DNA of 64,000 nucleotides from Sporichthya polymorpha DSM 43042 (GCF_000384115.1 NZ_KB913029.1:5183057-5247056), one strand, 5' to 3'. Numbered from the stretch's first letter, positions 42,136-51,867 are shown. Made by a program: numbers and translations. The notes: generated by a model not told the origin, from the sequence alone.

Positions 42136-43529
42136 CGCCCCTCCAGGCGCAGGTCCGTCCCCCGACGCCCGTGGAGCAGCTCGGCTCCCGCGGCGATCGT
42201 CGGTTCCCAGTCGAAGACGACGGCGTCGTCGCCGAGTCCGTCCGGCGCCGCGGGCGAGATGCGGCCGGCGATGATGACCGTGTCGCCCTCCTGCGCGCCG
42301 AGCTTGAACAGCTGCTCCTCGATGCCGAGGCGGGCGAGCCGGTCGGCGAGGTAACCGACGGCCTCGGGGTTGGAGAAGTCCGTCTGCCGCACCCAGCGCC
42401 GGGGCTTCTCGCCCCGGACGACGTAGGCCACGCCCTCGTCGGTCTGCTCCTTGGTGACCGTGAAACCGCTCTCCCCGACCGCGGCGGGGCGCAGGACGAT
42501 CCGCTCCGGCTCGGGGGCGGGCGCGGCGGCCCGGGCGGCGGTGACGAGTTCCGCGAGCGCGAAGCCGAGCGCCCGCAGGCCGTCGTGGCTGACCGCGGAG
42601 ACCTCCAGCACCCGCAGGCCGCGGGCCTCCAGGTCGGGGCGCACGAGCTCGGCGAGGTCACGGCCCTCGGGGATGTCGACCTTGTTCAGCGCGACGATCC
42701 GCGGCCGGTCCTCCAGGCCGCCGTAGGAGGCCAGCTCGGACTCGATGACGTCGAGGTCGGAGATCGGGTCGCGGCCGGGCTCCAGCGTCGCGCAGTCGAG
42801 CACGTGGACGAGCACCGAGCACCGCTCGACGTGGCGCAGGAACTCCAGGCCGAGGCCCTTGCCCTGCGACGCCCCGGGGATCAGGCCGGGCACGTCCGCG
42901 ATCGTGAACCGCACGTCGCCGGCCTGCACGACGCCGAGGTTCGGCACGAGCGTGGTGAACGGGTAGTCGGCGATCTTCGGCCGCGCCGCCGACATCGCGG
43001 CGATCAGCGACGACTTGCCCGCGCTCGGGTACCCGACGAGCGCGACGTCGGCGACCGACTTCAGCTCCAGCACGACCGAGAGCGACTCCCCCGGCTCGCC
43101 GAGCAGCGCGAAGCCGGGCGCCTTGCGGCGGGTCGAGGCGAGCGCGGCGTTCCCGAGGCCGCCGCGGCCGCCCCGGGCGAGCACGAAGCGGGTGCCGGGG
43201 CCGAGCAGGTCGGTGACGAACTGCCCGTCGGTGGTGGTCACGGCGGTGCCGTCGGGGACGCGCAGCTCGATGTCGGCGCCGTCCGCGCCGCTGCGGTTGC
43301 TCCCCTGCCCGGCCTTGCCGGAGCCGGCGTTGCGGTGCGGCGAGTGGTGGTAGTCGAGCAGCGTCGTCACGCCCGGGTCGACGACCAGCACGACGTCGCC
43401 GCCGCGCCCGCCGTTGCCGCCGTCGGGGCCGCCGAGCGGTTTGAACTTCTCACGATGGATGGAGGCGCAGCCGTCCCCGCCGTCGCCGGCAGCCACGTGC
43501 AGCACCACGCGGTCGACGAAGGTGGTCAC
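42132..43529 (-). CDS. obgE: GTPase ObgE/CgtA
   Basis: 465 residues. Glycine-rich Obg fold (residues 2-158, with repeated GGxGG loops), the G domain with P-loop GYPSAGKS at 166-173, DVPGLI and NKVDI, and a C-terminal OCT domain (about 345-425) followed by a short tail. Obg proteins couple GTP/ppGpp to late 50S assembly and, in mycelial actinomycetes, to differentiation. Architecture and length are typical. It follows rpmA by about 75 bases and is coupled to proB downstream. Confidence 0.97.
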   Translation of the reverse strand: MTTFVDRVVLHVAAGDGGDGCASIHREKFKPLGGPDGGNGGRGGDVVLVVDPGVTTLLDYHHSPHRNAGSGKAGQGSNRSGADGADIELRVPDGTAVTTTDGQFVTDLLGPGTRFVLARGGRGGLGNAALASTRRKAPGFALLGEPGESLSVVLELKSVADVALVGYPSAGKSSLIAAMSAARPKIADYPFTTLVPNLGVVQAGDVRFTIADVPGLIPGASQGKGLGLEFLRHVERCSVLVHVLDCATLEPGRDPISDLDVIESELASYGGLEDRPRIVALNKVDIPEGRDLAELVRPDLEARGLRVLEVSAVSHDGLRALGFALAELVTAARAAAPAPEPERIVLRPAAVGESGFTVTKEQTDEGVAYVVRGEKPRRWVRQTDFSNPEAVGYLADRLARLGIEEQLFKLGAQEGDTVIIAGRISPAAPDGLGDDAVVFDWEPTIAAGAELLHGRRGTDLRLEGR

Positions 43530-43604
43530 GAACTCTCTCCAGACACGCGACGAGGGTGGACCGCAGCGCGCGGGCCACCCTCGGAACGAAGAATGCGGTG
43601 GCGG

Positions 43605-43859
43605 TTACTCCGCCGGAACGATGTTGACGACCTTGCGCCCGCGCCGCGTGCCGAACTGCACGGCGCCCGCGGCGAGCGCGAACAGGGTGTCGTCACCGCC
43701 ACGGCCGACGTTCAGCCCCGGGTGGAAGTGGGTGCCGCGCTGGCGGACGAGAATCTCGCCGGCGTTGACGACCTGACCACCGAACCGCTTCACGCCGAGG
43801 CGTTGCGCGTTGGAGTCGCGACCGTTGCGCGTGGACGACGCGCCCTTCTTGTGTGCCAT
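43605..43859 (-). CDS. rpmA: 50S ribosomal protein L27
   Basis: 84 residues with the canonical start [20 protein letters not shown]. The N-terminal tail reaches the peptidyl-transferase centre; in this phylum it needs no cleavage. It begins 11 bases after the rplU stop on the same strand and precedes obgE, the universal rplU-rpmA-obgE order. Confidence 0.97.
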   Translation of the reverse strand: MAHKKGASSTRNGRDSNAQRLGVKRFGGQVVNAGEILVRQRGTHFHPGLNVGRGGDDTLFALAAGAVQFGTRRGRKVVNIVPAE

Positions 43860-43870
43860 GACGCGTGCCC

Positions 43871-44185
43871 CTACTTCCCGGTGGTGATGCCGGTGACCTT
43901 CACCTGGGTCAGCTTCGAGCGGTGACCCTGGCGGACGCGGTGCCCCGACTTGTTCTTGTAGTGCAGGATCTCGATCTTCGGGCCCTTGGTGTGGGCGACC
44001 ACCTCGGCGGTGACCTTCACCTTCGCCAGAGCGGCGGCGTCGCTGGTGACGGTCGAACCGTCCACCACCAGCACGGCCGGAAGCTCCAGCGTGGAACCGG
44101 GCTCACCGCTGACGCGGTCGAGCTCGACGACGTCGCCGGTGGCGACCTTCTCCTGACGGCCGCCGGCGCGGACGATCGCGTACAC
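43871..44185 (-). CDS. rplU: 50S ribosomal protein L21
   Basis: 104 residues from GTG 44185, which starts [13 protein letters not shown], the family N-terminus. The C-terminal basic part ([20 protein letters not shown]) contacts 23S rRNA. An in-frame GTG 10 codons upstream would add a non-conserved extension and was rejected. It is followed at once by rpmA. The rne stop lies about 160 bases upstream on the same strand, so the promoter should be in 44190-44348. Confidence 0.95.
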   Translation of the reverse strand: MYAIVRAGGRQEKVATGDVVELDRVSGEPGSTLELPAVLVVDGSTVTSDAAALAKVKVTAEVVAHTKGPKIEILHYKNKSGHRVRQGHRSKLTQVKVTGITTGK

Positions 44186-44348
44186 CGCGGGCTCACTCTC
44201 TGTGGATCGATACACGACAACTGCGAACTGCTGTGGAACTGCTCGTTGGGCGCGCGCGAAACCATGACGCGCGGCGCCGACGGGTCAGGCTACCTGAGCC
44301 GGAGACCTCGCCTCAAACCGAGGCGTCCGCCGAGGTTTCCGCCGAGGT

Positions 44349-47216
44349 TCACGCGGTCACCGGTTCCGGGGCCTTCACCGGCGAGGACGCCCGGCGACGG
44401 CGCCGCGCGGGCTTCGCCTCCGGCTCCTCCGGGGCCGCCGCGTCCGGGTCGTCCGGCGAGGCGGTCACGGTGCTCGGGCCGGTCTCCTCGGCCTGCTCGG
44501 CGGCTCCCTCGGCGCCCTCCGCGGCGGCCTGCTCGTCGACGTCCGTGCTGGTCAGCGCGGGGGTGTCCTCGACAGCTGCGTCCGCCTCGGACTCCGCCTC
44601 GAGGGCGAGGGCCTCGTCGGGAAGCTCGGTCGACTCGCCCGGGGCGGCCGCGTCGGCGTCGCTGCGACCCCGGCCGCCACGGCGGCGGCGGGAGCGGCCC
44701 GAGGCCGCCGGGGCGTCCGCGTCGGCAGGACCGCGCTGAGCCGGCGGACCGGGCTTCGGGACCGCCGCGGCGCGGTCGGGCTGCTCGGTGCGCACGACGA
44801 TGCCGCGGCCGTTGCAGTGCTCACAGCTGTGCGAGAACGCTTCGAGCAGGCCCTGCCCAATCTTCTTGCGGGTCATCTGGACCAGGCCGAGGGAGGTGAC
44901 CTCGGCGACCTGGTGCTTGGTGCGGTCCCGGCCGAGGCACTCGACGAGGCGGCGCAGGACGAGCTCGCGGTTCGACTCCAGCACCATGTCGATGAAGTCG
45001 ACGACGATGATCCCGCCGATGTCCCGCAGCCGGAGCTGGCGGACGATCTCCTCCGCCGCCTCCAGGTTGTTGCGGGTGACGGTCTCCTCGAGGTTGCCGC
45101 CCTGACCGGTGAACTTGCCGGTGTTGACGTCGACGACCGTCATGGCCTCGGTCCGGTCGATGACCAGCGAGCCGCCCGAGGGCAGCCAGACCTTCCGGTC
45201 GAGGGCCTTGAGAATCTGCTCGTCGATGCGGTGCGCGGCGAAGACGTCCTGCTCGTTGGTCCACTGCGAGACGCGGTCGCGCAGGTCGGGCGCGGCGCTG
45301 TCGACGTACTCCGAGACCTCGGTCCAGGCGGCGTCGCCGGCCACGACCAGCGAGGTGAAGTCCGAGTTGAAGATGTCGCGGACGACGCGGATCGTCAGGT
45401 CGGGCTCGCCGTGCAGCAGCGCGGGCGCGGACGCGGACTTCGCCTTCTTCTGGATGGCCTCCCACTGCTTGGCCAGCCGCGCGACGTCCGCCGCGAGCTC
45501 GGCCTCGGAGGCGCCCTCCGCCGCGGTGCGGATGATGACGCCCGCGTCCTCGGGGACGACCTTCTTCAGGATGGCCTTCAGCCGCGCCCGCTCGGTGTCG
45601 GGGAGCTTGCGGCTGATGCCGGTCATCGACCCCTCGGGCACGTAGACCAGGTAGCGGCCGGGCAGCGAGATCTGGCTCGTCAGGCGCGCGCCCTTGTGCC
45701 CGACCGGGTCCTTGGTGACCTGCACGAGCACCGACTGGCCGGACTTGAGCGCGTGCTCGATCCGCTTGGGCTGACCCTCCAGGCCCTCGAAGTTGACCTC
45801 GCCCGCGTACAGGACGGCGTTGCGGCCCTTGCCGATGTCGACGAACGCCGCCTCCATCGAGGGCAGGACGTTCTGCACCCGGCCCAGGAACACGTCGCCC
45901 ATCAGCGAGGACGATTCGCGCTTGTTCACGTAGTGCTCGACGAGGACGCCGTCCTCCAGCACCGCGATCTGCGTGCGCTCCTTGCCCTGCCGGACGACCA
46001 TGACGCGCTCGACCGACTCGCGCCGGGCCAGGAACTCGGCCTCGGTGACGATCGGCACGCGGCGGCGGCCGGCCTCGCGACCCTCGCGGCGGCGCTGCTT
46101 CTTGGCCTCGAGGCGCGTGGAGCCGCGGACCGAGGTGACCTCGTCGTCGGCGGAACCGGAGGAGCTGCTCCCCCGCGACCGCTCGCGGGTTCGGGTTCGG
46201 GTGACGGTCGGCTCGGAGTCGTCGGACCCGCCCTCGCCGTCCCCGCGGCGGCGCCGGCGCCGGCGGCGTCGCGAGGTGCCCTCGGCGGTGTCGTCGCCGT
46301 TGTCCTCGCCGTCCCCGGCGGCGGACTCGTCCTCGGCCCGCTCGTCGTCGGTGGAGTCGGTGTCGGCGTCGTCCTCGCCGTTCGCGTCGGACGCCTCACC
46401 CGCGCGGCCCCCACGACCGCGGCGCCCCCGGCCACCCCGGCGGCGCCGGCGGCGGGTCGGGCCGGTGTCGTCGTCATCGTCGTCGGCACCCGCGTCGGCG
46501 AGCGCCTCCTCGACGGCGTCCGGGTCGATCGAAAGACCCTCGCCGATCAGGTCCTCGACGTTCTCGACGACCGCGTCGAGCGCCTCGTCGGCGGCGCTCG
46601 CCGTGCGGCGGGACCGCCGCCGCGGCGGCGGCACGACCTCGGGGTCGGGCGCCTGGAACAGCAGCATCGTCGGCGGGACCGGCGCGGCGGCGTCTTCGTC
46701 GGTGGACTCGGTGTCGGCAGTTGCCTCAGCCTCGACCTCAGCCTCGACCTCGACCTCAGGCTCAGCCTCAGGCTCAGCCTCAGGCTCAGCCTCAGGCTCC
46801 TCGACGGCCGCGGCGACGGGCTCGGGAGCGGGCTCGGCGGCGACGGCCTTCTTGCGGGTCCGGCGGGTCTTGGGCTTCTCCTCGGCGACGGGCTCGACGG
46901 TCTCCGCAGCGTCGGTTTCGGCGGCGCCCTCGGCAGGGGCCTCGGCGGTCGGCTCCGGGGCCGGCTCGGCGGCGACGGCCTTCTTGCGGGTCCGGCGGGT
47001 CTTGGGCTTCTCCTCCGCGACCGGCTCGGCGGCGCTCTCCGGGGCCTCCGGGGCGGTCTCCGCCACCGGCGGCCCGGCGGGGCGGGCGGCGGCTCGACGG
47101 CGCCGGGGCGCGGGAGCGGTGTCGGTGGTGGTGGTGCTGTCCTGAGCGGCGGCGTCGGTGTCGACGGTGCCGGTCGGCTCGTTCTCGAGCATCCGGTTGT
47201 CTCTGTTTCCGGTCAC
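44349..47216 (-). CDS. rne: Ribonuclease E/G with long disordered flanks
   Basis: 955 residues. A roughly 400-residue acidic and Arg-rich N-terminal extension precedes the catalytic core: S1-like RNA-binding domain (VERVMVVRQGKERTQIAVLE...), the RNase H-like and 5'-sensor regions, catalytic Asp in VVDVNTGKFTG and VDFIDM, and the Zn-link CEHC (C798, C801) that holds the tetramer. A 150-residue acidic/Arg-rich tail follows. The extension at the N-terminus, rather than the C-terminus, is typical of actinobacterial RNase E. It includes a 66-base direct repeat (46831-46896 and 46963-47028) encoding EEKPKTRRTRKKAVAAEPAP twice. The enzyme processes rRNA and decays mRNA; the flanks probably scaffold partners. 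Confidence 0.95.
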   Translation of the reverse strand: MTGNRDNRMLENEPTGTVDTDAAAQDSTTTTDTAPAPRRRRAAARPAGPPVAETAPEAPESAAEPVAEEKPKTRRTRKKAVAAEPAPEPTAEAPAEGAAETDAAETVEPVAEEKPKTRRTRKKAVAAEPAPEPVAAAVEEPEAEPEAEPEAEPEVEVEAEVEAEATADTESTDEDAAAPVPPTMLLFQAPDPEVVPPPRRRSRRTASAADEALDAVVENVEDLIGEGLSIDPDAVEEALADAGADDDDDDTGPTRRRRRRGGRGRRGRGGRAGEASDANGEDDADTDSTDDERAEDESAAGDGEDNGDDTAEGTSRRRRRRRRRGDGEGGSDDSEPTVTRTRTRERSRGSSSSGSADDEVTSVRGSTRLEAKKQRRREGREAGRRRVPIVTEAEFLARRESVERVMVVRQGKERTQIAVLEDGVLVEHYVNKRESSSLMGDVFLGRVQNVLPSMEAAFVDIGKGRNAVLYAGEVNFEGLEGQPKRIEHALKSGQSVLVQVTKDPVGHKGARLTSQISLPGRYLVYVPEGSMTGISRKLPDTERARLKAILKKVVPEDAGVIIRTAAEGASEAELAADVARLAKQWEAIQKKAKSASAPALLHGEPDLTIRVVRDIFNSDFTSLVVAGDAAWTEVSEYVDSAAPDLRDRVSQWTNEQDVFAAHRIDEQILKALDRKVWLPSGGSLVIDRTEAMTVVDVNTGKFTGQGGNLEETVTRNNLEAAEEIVRQLRLRDIGGIIVVDFIDMVLESNRELVLRRLVECLGRDRTKHQVAEVTSLGLVQMTRKKIGQGLLEAFSHSCEHCNGRGIVVRTEQPDRAAAVPKPGPPAQRGPADADAPAASGRSRRRRGGRGRSDADAAAPGESTELPDEALALEAESEADAAVEDTPALTSTDVDEQAAAEGAEGAAEQAEETGPSTVTASPDDPDAAAPEEPEAKPARRRRRASSPVKAPEPVTA

Positions 47217-47350
47217 CGGGCGCGCCTGCGCTGGTCGGCGTAGGTGCGTCGCGCAGCGACCTAAGTCTGGGTTGGTCCGTCGCGCCGGTGTGGCGGCAGC
47301 GTCCGGACGGGCGGGTCGAACAAAACCTGGTGATTCCGACGGCGTGACGA

Positions 47351-48106
47351 TCAGCCGGGTGGTGCAGGGGCCAGCGGGTCGTGCACCTCGGCGGAATCAG
47401 CACCGAGCAGGCCCTGCGCCAGCCTCGTCACCCTGGGTGACTGCAGCGGCCGCAGGTCGGCAACTCGGGCGAGTCCCGCGAGGACGTCATCGGGTCGAAC
47501 AGCGGGTGTGACTTGCCGTACGACCACCTCGAGTATCGCACAGGGGTCGCCGTCCGTCCCGTCGCGCCGCTCGGCGACGCGCACGGTCGCGGCCACGACC
47601 GCCGCCCGGGCGTCGAAGGTGCGGGGGCCGTTCTTGGTGGTGCGGGTCACCTCGACGACGTCGGCCGCGAGGAACGCGGCGAGCGCCTTCTCGGCCTCGA
47701 CCTCGGTCACGCCGGGCAGCTCGATGGCCCACCGGGAGGCCTGGAGCAGGTCGGCCAGCGCGCCCGGCGGGGCCGCGACGACCTGCAGGATGTCCAGGCC
47801 GTCGGGCAGGGCGGCGTTCAGTTCGGCCTGCAGCTGCGCCGGGTCGCGGACCTCCGCGAGGCCGATCTCCAGGTACTCGGCCTCGCTGGCGACCCCGGTC
47901 GGCGCGGCGTTGGCGTAGGAGACCTTGGGGTGCGGGGTGAAGCCGGCCGAGTACGCCATCGGCACCCGGGCGCGGCGCAGCGCCCGCTCGAACGCGCGCG
48001 CGAAGTCGCGGTGGCTGGTGAAGCGCAGGCGTCCCCGTTTGGCGTAACGGATGCGCAGCCGCTGGACGGTGGGCGGGGGCGGCGGCCCCTCGGGCGTGCG
48101 CGCCAC
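47351..48106 (-). CDS. TIGR03936-type radical-SAM-linked protein
   Basis: 251 residues, without an iron-sulfur motif of its own. Starts with VQRLRIRYAKRGRLRFTSHR and AYSAGFTPHPKVSYA, the signature of the DUF2344/TIGR03936 family. This family occurs either fused or adjacent to the B12-binding-like radical SAM protein encoded immediately upstream. The two genes here touch (stop at 48107-48109, start at 48106), showing coupling. The partner pair is widely conserved and placed next to rne in many bacteria, suggesting an RNA- or ribosome-related modification, which remains unproven. Confidence 0.88.
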   Translation of the reverse strand: MARTPEGPPPPPTVQRLRIRYAKRGRLRFTSHRDFARAFERALRRARVPMAYSAGFTPHPKVSYANAAPTGVASEAEYLEIGLAEVRDPAQLQAELNAALPDGLDILQVVAAPPGALADLLQASRWAIELPGVTEVEAEKALAAFLAADVVEVTRTTKNGPRTFDARAAVVAATVRVAERRDGTDGDPCAILEVVVRQVTPAVRPDDVLAGLARVADLRPLQSPRVTRLAQGLLGADSAEVHDPLAPAPPG

Positions 48107-50077
48107 TCAGGCGCCCGCCTGCACGGCACCCGACCCGACGACGGACAGCGGCAGCAAGGTCCGGCCGGTGGGCCCGACCTCGATCGCCGTCCCGAGCGTG
48201 TTGCAGACGCCGCAGTCGAAGCACGGAGTCCACCGGCAGTCCTCGACGTCGGCGGCGGAGTCCGGGTCCGCGGCCGCGGCCAGGGCCTCCTGCCAGTCGT
48301 CCCAGAGCCAGTCCTTGTCGAGGCCGGAGTCCAGGTGATCCCAGGGCAGGATCTCGTCGAGGTCGCGCTCGCGGGTCGTGTACCAGGCGACGTCGACGCC
48401 AGTGCCGGCCAGCGCCGTCTCGGCGCAGCGCATCCAGCGGTCGTAGGAGAAGTGCTCGCTCCAGCCGTCGAAGCGGCCGCCGTCTCGCCACACGCCCTCG
48501 ATGACCGCGCCGACGCGGCGGTCGCCGCGGGAGAGCAGGCCTTCGACGATGCCGGGCTTGCCGTCGTGGTACCGGAAGCCGATCGCCCGGCCGTACCGCT
48601 TGTCCTCCCGGACGGTGTCGCGCAGCTTCTTCAACCGCGCGTCGGTGGTCTCGGCATCGAGCTGGGCCGCCCACTGGAACGGCGTGTGCGGCTTCGGCAC
48701 GAACCCACCGATCGAGACCGTGCAGCGGATGTCCCGCGAGTTGGAGGCGTCGCGCCCGGCCTGGATGACCTTCTTCGCGAGCTCGGCGATCTGCAGGACG
48801 TCCTCGTCGGTCTCCGTGGGGAGCCCGCACATGAAGTAGAGCTTCACCTGCCGCCAGCCGTGCGCGTACGCGGTGGTGACGGTGCGGATCAGATCCTCCT
48901 CGGTGACCATCTTGTTGATCACCTTGCGCATGCGCTCGGACCCGCCCTCGGGGGCGAACGTCAGACCGGAGCGGCGGCCGTTGCGCGTCAGCTCCTCGGC
49001 CAGCGTCACGTTGAACGCGTCGACGCGGGTGCTCGGCAGCGAGAGCGAGATCTTGTCCGCCTCGTACCGGTCGGCCAGGCCCTTGGCGACCTCACCGATC
49101 TCGGAGTGGTCGGCGCTGGAGAGCGAGAGCAGCCCGACCTCCTCGAAGCCGGTATTCTCCAGGCCCGCCTGGACCATCTCGCCGATCGTCGTGATCGACC
49201 GCTCCCGGACCGGGCGCGTGATCATGCCCGCCTGGCAGAACCGGCAGCCGCGCGTGCAGCCGCGGAAGATCTCGACGCTGAACCGCTCGTGCACGGTCTC
49301 GGCCAGCGGGACCAGCAGCTTGCGCGGATACGGCCAGGAGTCCAGGTCCGAGACCGTGTGCTTGCGGACCCGGCGCGGGACGTCCGGGTGGTTCGGCTCG
49401 ACGCTGGCGATCGCGCCGTCGGGACCGTAGGTGACGTCGTAGAACCGCGGGACGTAGACGCCGCCGGAGACGGCGAGGCGCAGCAGCAGCTCCTCACGGC
49501 CGCCGGGCGAGCCCTCGCCCTTCCACTCGCGCACGACCTCGGTGATGGCCCCGACGACCTCCTCGCCGTCGCCGAGGACGGCGGCGTCGAGGAAGTCCGC
49601 GATCGGCTCCGGGTTGAACGCGGCGTGCCCGCCGGCGATCACGACCGGGTGGGTCTCGTCGCGGTCGCGGGCGGAGATCGGGATGCCGGCGAGGTCGAGG
49701 GCGTTGAGCAGGTTCGTGTACCCGAGCTCGGTGGAGAAACTGACCCCGAACAGGTCGAACGCGCCGACGGGGCGGTGGGCGTCGACGGTGAACTGCGGGA
49801 CGCCGTGCTCGCGCATGAGCGCCTCGAGGTCGGGCCACACCGCGTAGGTGCGCTCGGCGAGGACGCCCTCCTTCTCGTTGAGCACCTCGTAGAGGATCTG
49901 GACGCCCTGGTTCGGGAGCCCGACCTCGTAGGCGTCCGGATACATCAGGCACCAGCGGACCTGCGCGGCGTCCCAGTCCTTGACCGTGGAGTTGAGCTCA
50001 CCGCCGATGTACTGGATCGGCTTCTGCACCCGGGGCAGCAGTGCCTCCAGGCGGGGGAAGATCGACTCGACGGACAT
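48107..50077 (-). CDS. TIGR03960-type radical SAM protein
   Basis: 656 residues. The N-terminal region resembles a B12-binding-like Rossmann domain (about 40-190). The radical SAM core has the cluster ligands C274, C278 and C281 (CTRGCRFC). A C-terminal extension contains CRWTPCFDCGVCNTLG, a Cys-rich site that may bind a second metal cluster. It belongs to the TIGR03960 group paired with TIGR03936 proteins. The reaction is not known. ATG 50077 begins the family N-terminus SVESIFPRLEALLPRV. The promoter is probably in the divergent gap 50078-50219, shared with the YCII/sigma operon. Confidence 0.9.
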   Translation of the reverse strand: MSVESIFPRLEALLPRVQKPIQYIGGELNSTVKDWDAAQVRWCLMYPDAYEVGLPNQGVQILYEVLNEKEGVLAERTYAVWPDLEALMREHGVPQFTVDAHRPVGAFDLFGVSFSTELGYTNLLNALDLAGIPISARDRDETHPVVIAGGHAAFNPEPIADFLDAAVLGDGEEVVGAITEVVREWKGEGSPGGREELLLRLAVSGGVYVPRFYDVTYGPDGAIASVEPNHPDVPRRVRKHTVSDLDSWPYPRKLLVPLAETVHERFSVEIFRGCTRGCRFCQAGMITRPVRERSITTIGEMVQAGLENTGFEEVGLLSLSSADHSEIGEVAKGLADRYEADKISLSLPSTRVDAFNVTLAEELTRNGRRSGLTFAPEGGSERMRKVINKMVTEEDLIRTVTTAYAHGWRQVKLYFMCGLPTETDEDVLQIAELAKKVIQAGRDASNSRDIRCTVSIGGFVPKPHTPFQWAAQLDAETTDARLKKLRDTVREDKRYGRAIGFRYHDGKPGIVEGLLSRGDRRVGAVIEGVWRDGGRFDGWSEHFSYDRWMRCAETALAGTGVDVAWYTTRERDLDEILPWDHLDSGLDKDWLWDDWQEALAAAADPDSAADVEDCRWTPCFDCGVCNTLGTAIEVGPTGRTLLPLSVVGSGAVQAGA

Positions 50078-50125
50078 GGGTCCAGGGTAGGGGCTCTCGA
50101 GCGCTGTGACTCACGTCACAACCTG

Positions 50126-50166
50126 GGGGTGACACCCCTTGTCGATTTCGCCGTCGGCCGTTCGTG
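50126..50166 (+). promoter_or_regulatory. Putative ECF42-type promoter with palindrome at its upstream edge
   Basis: TGTCGA (50140-50145), 17-base spacer and CGTG (50163-50166) resemble the TGTCGA / CGWC promoters described for ECF42 sigma factors; the -10 matches 3 of 4. It lies about 55 bases before the YCII start, consistent with autoregulation. The palindrome GGGGTG-A-CACCCC (50126-50138) sits just upstream and could be a binding site or the end of a divergent signal. Confidence 0.5.
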
Positions 50167-50219
50167 GACAGAGTGAGAGCCGGCCACGAGGTCGGCCCGC
50201 ACACCCAGAGGAGCTCGCC

Positions 50220-50573
50220 ATGACGCAGTACCTGTTCTCCGTCATCCACGACTGGAGCGAGATGCCGGAGCCCGACGTGATGGAGCAGATGTTCGCCGAC
50301 GTCGATGCCTTCAACAAGAAGGTCACCGAGGCCGGGCACTGGGTCTTCGGCGGCGGCCTGTGCCCGCCCGAGACGGCGACCGTCGTGAACAACGTCGACG
50401 GCAAGGTCACGACCACCGACGGCCCGTACGTCGAGACAAAGGAGATGCTCGGCGGCTTCTGGATCCTCGAGCTGGCCGACCTCGACGCTGCGCTGGCGCT
50501 CGCGGCGGAGGCCTCGGTGGCGTGCCGCAACCCGATCGAGGTCCGGCCGTTCCAGCCCGAGCCCGAGGCGTGA
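50220..50573 (+). CDS. DGPF-type (YCII-related) protein, partner of the ECF sigma factor
   Basis: 117 residues from ATG 50220 with AGAGGAG 6 bases upstream. Ferredoxin-like dimeric alpha/beta-barrel of the YCII superfamily, with the family motif DGPY at residues 67-70 followed by ETKEMLGGFWILE, and the start QYLFSVIH. Genes with a DGPF/DGPY motif are almost always next to ECF42 sigma factors, as here. Their role (signalling or stress-related catalysis) is not established. Its stop overlaps the sigma factor start (GTGA). Confidence 0.9.
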   Translation: MTQYLFSVIHDWSEMPEPDVMEQMFADVDAFNKKVTEAGHWVFGGGLCPPETATVVNNVDGKVTTTDGPYVETKEMLGGFWILELADLDAALALAAEASVACRNPIEVRPFQPEPEA

Positions 50574-51790
50574 GCCGAGACCCGATCGCCGAGGTCTTCC
50601 GCACCGAGTACGGCCGCTGCGTCTCGACGCTCACCCGCGTCCTCGGCGACATCTCGCTCGCCGAGGACGCGGTGGCCGACGCGTTCACCGTCGCGGTCGC
50701 GCAGTGGGACCCGCACGACCTCCCGCCCAACCCGGGCGGGTGGATCACCACCACCGCGCGCCGCCGCGCCATCGACCGGCTGCGCCGCGAGTCGACGCGG
50801 GAGGCCCGGCACGCCGAGGCGCTCCTGCTGCAGGGCGAGGACGACCTGTTCCGCACGGCCGAGGAGGTGGGACCGGTGCGCGACGACCGCCTGCGGATGC
50901 TGTTCACCTGCTGCCACCCGGCGCTCGCGCCCGATGCTCGCGTCGCCCTGACGCTCCGTCTGCTCGGCGGGTTGGAGACGCCCGACGTCGCGCGTGCGTT
51001 CCTCGTCCCCGAACCCACGCTGGCGCAGCGGATCGTCCGGGCCAAGAAGAAGATCTCGGACGCGAACATCCCGTACCGGGTCCCGCGCGACGCCGACCTG
51101 CCCGAGCGCCTCGCCGGCGTGCTCGCGGTGATCTACCTGATCTACAACGCCGGCCACTCCGCCCCGAGCGGACCGACGCTGCACCGCGTCGAGTTGTGCG
51201 ACGAGGCCGTGCGGCTCGCGCGGCTCGTCGTCGAGCTGATGCCCGACGAGCCCGAGGCGGTCGGACTGCTCGCGTTGTTGCTGCTGCTGGAGTCGCGGCG
51301 TCCGGCCCGCACCGCGCCCGACGGATCACTGGTACTGCTCGCCGACCAGGACCGCTCGCGCTGGCGTCGTGACCTGATCGCTGAGGGTCAGTCACTCGTG
51401 CGCGCGTGCCTGCGCCGCGACGCCCCCGGGCCGTACCAGATCCAGGCCGCGATCAACGCCGTGCACGCCGACTCCGTCGACGGCTCCCCCACCGACTGGC
51501 GACAGGTCCTCGCGCTCTACGACCAGCTGCTGGCGATCGCCCCCACGCCCGTCGTCGCCCTGAACCGGGCGGTCGCGCTCGCCGAACTCGACGGGCCCGT
51601 CGTCGCTCTCGCCGAGGTCGAACGCCTCGACCTCACGACCTACCAGCCCTACTGGGTCGCCCGCGCGGAACTGCTCGTCCGCGCCGAGCGGCCGGCCGAG
51701 GCCGCCGACGCCTTCGACCGCGCCCTCGCCCTCACCGACAACGCCGTCGAGCACGCGCACCTGTCCCGGCGCCGCGCCGCCCTCCCCTGA
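50570..51790 (+). CDS. ECF42-type RNA polymerase sigma factor with C-terminal TPR-like domain
   Basis: 406 residues from GTG 50570. Region 2 (AEVFRTEYGRCVSTLTRVLGD, with NPGGWITTTARRRAIDRLRR) and region 4 (RVALTLRLLGGLETPDVARA, FLVPEPTLAQRIVRAKKKI) form the sigma core of about 185 residues. A C-terminal helical domain of about 220 residues follows, built of TPR-like pairs such as TPVVALNRAVALAELDGPVV and AEAADAFDRALALTDN. This fusion and the upstream DGPF gene define the ECF42 group, which lacks a classical anti-sigma factor; the C-terminal domain is required for activity in studied members. It ends at a good hairpin. Confidence 0.9.
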   Translation: MSRDPIAEVFRTEYGRCVSTLTRVLGDISLAEDAVADAFTVAVAQWDPHDLPPNPGGWITTTARRRAIDRLRRESTREARHAEALLLQGEDDLFRTAEEVGPVRDDRLRMLFTCCHPALAPDARVALTLRLLGGLETPDVARAFLVPEPTLAQRIVRAKKKISDANIPYRVPRDADLPERLAGVLAVIYLIYNAGHSAPSGPTLHRVELCDEAVRLARLVVELMPDEPEAVGLLALLLLLESRRPARTAPDGSLVLLADQDRSRWRRDLIAEGQSLVRACLRRDAPGPYQIQAAINAVHADSVDGSPTDWRQVLALYDQLLAIAPTPVVALNRAVALAELDGPVVALAEVERLDLTTYQPYWVARAELLVRAERPAEAADAFDRALALTDNAVEHAHLSRRRAALP

Positions 51791-51796
51791 CCTTGC

Positions 51797-51836
51797 GTCC
51801 GAAGATGTGGTCGCGATAGCAGCCACATCCTCGGAC
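51797..51836 (+). terminator. Hairpin after the ECF sigma gene
   Basis: 14-bp stem with one mismatch (GTCCGAAGATGTGG at 51797-51810 with 51823-51836) and a 12-base loop, starting 6 bases after the stop codon. No T-tract. It separates the sigma operon from the methyltransferase gene. Confidence 0.6.
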
Positions 51837-51853
51837 GTCCGGAGAGAGCGGGA

Positions 51854-51859
51854 TAGCGT
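51854..51859 (+). promoter_or_regulatory. -10 box of the methyltransferase gene, leaderless-type
   Basis: TAGCGT ends 8 bases before the GTG start; no Shine-Dalgarno sequence is visible. Confidence 0.45.
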
Positions 51860-51867
51860 CTGCGCTC

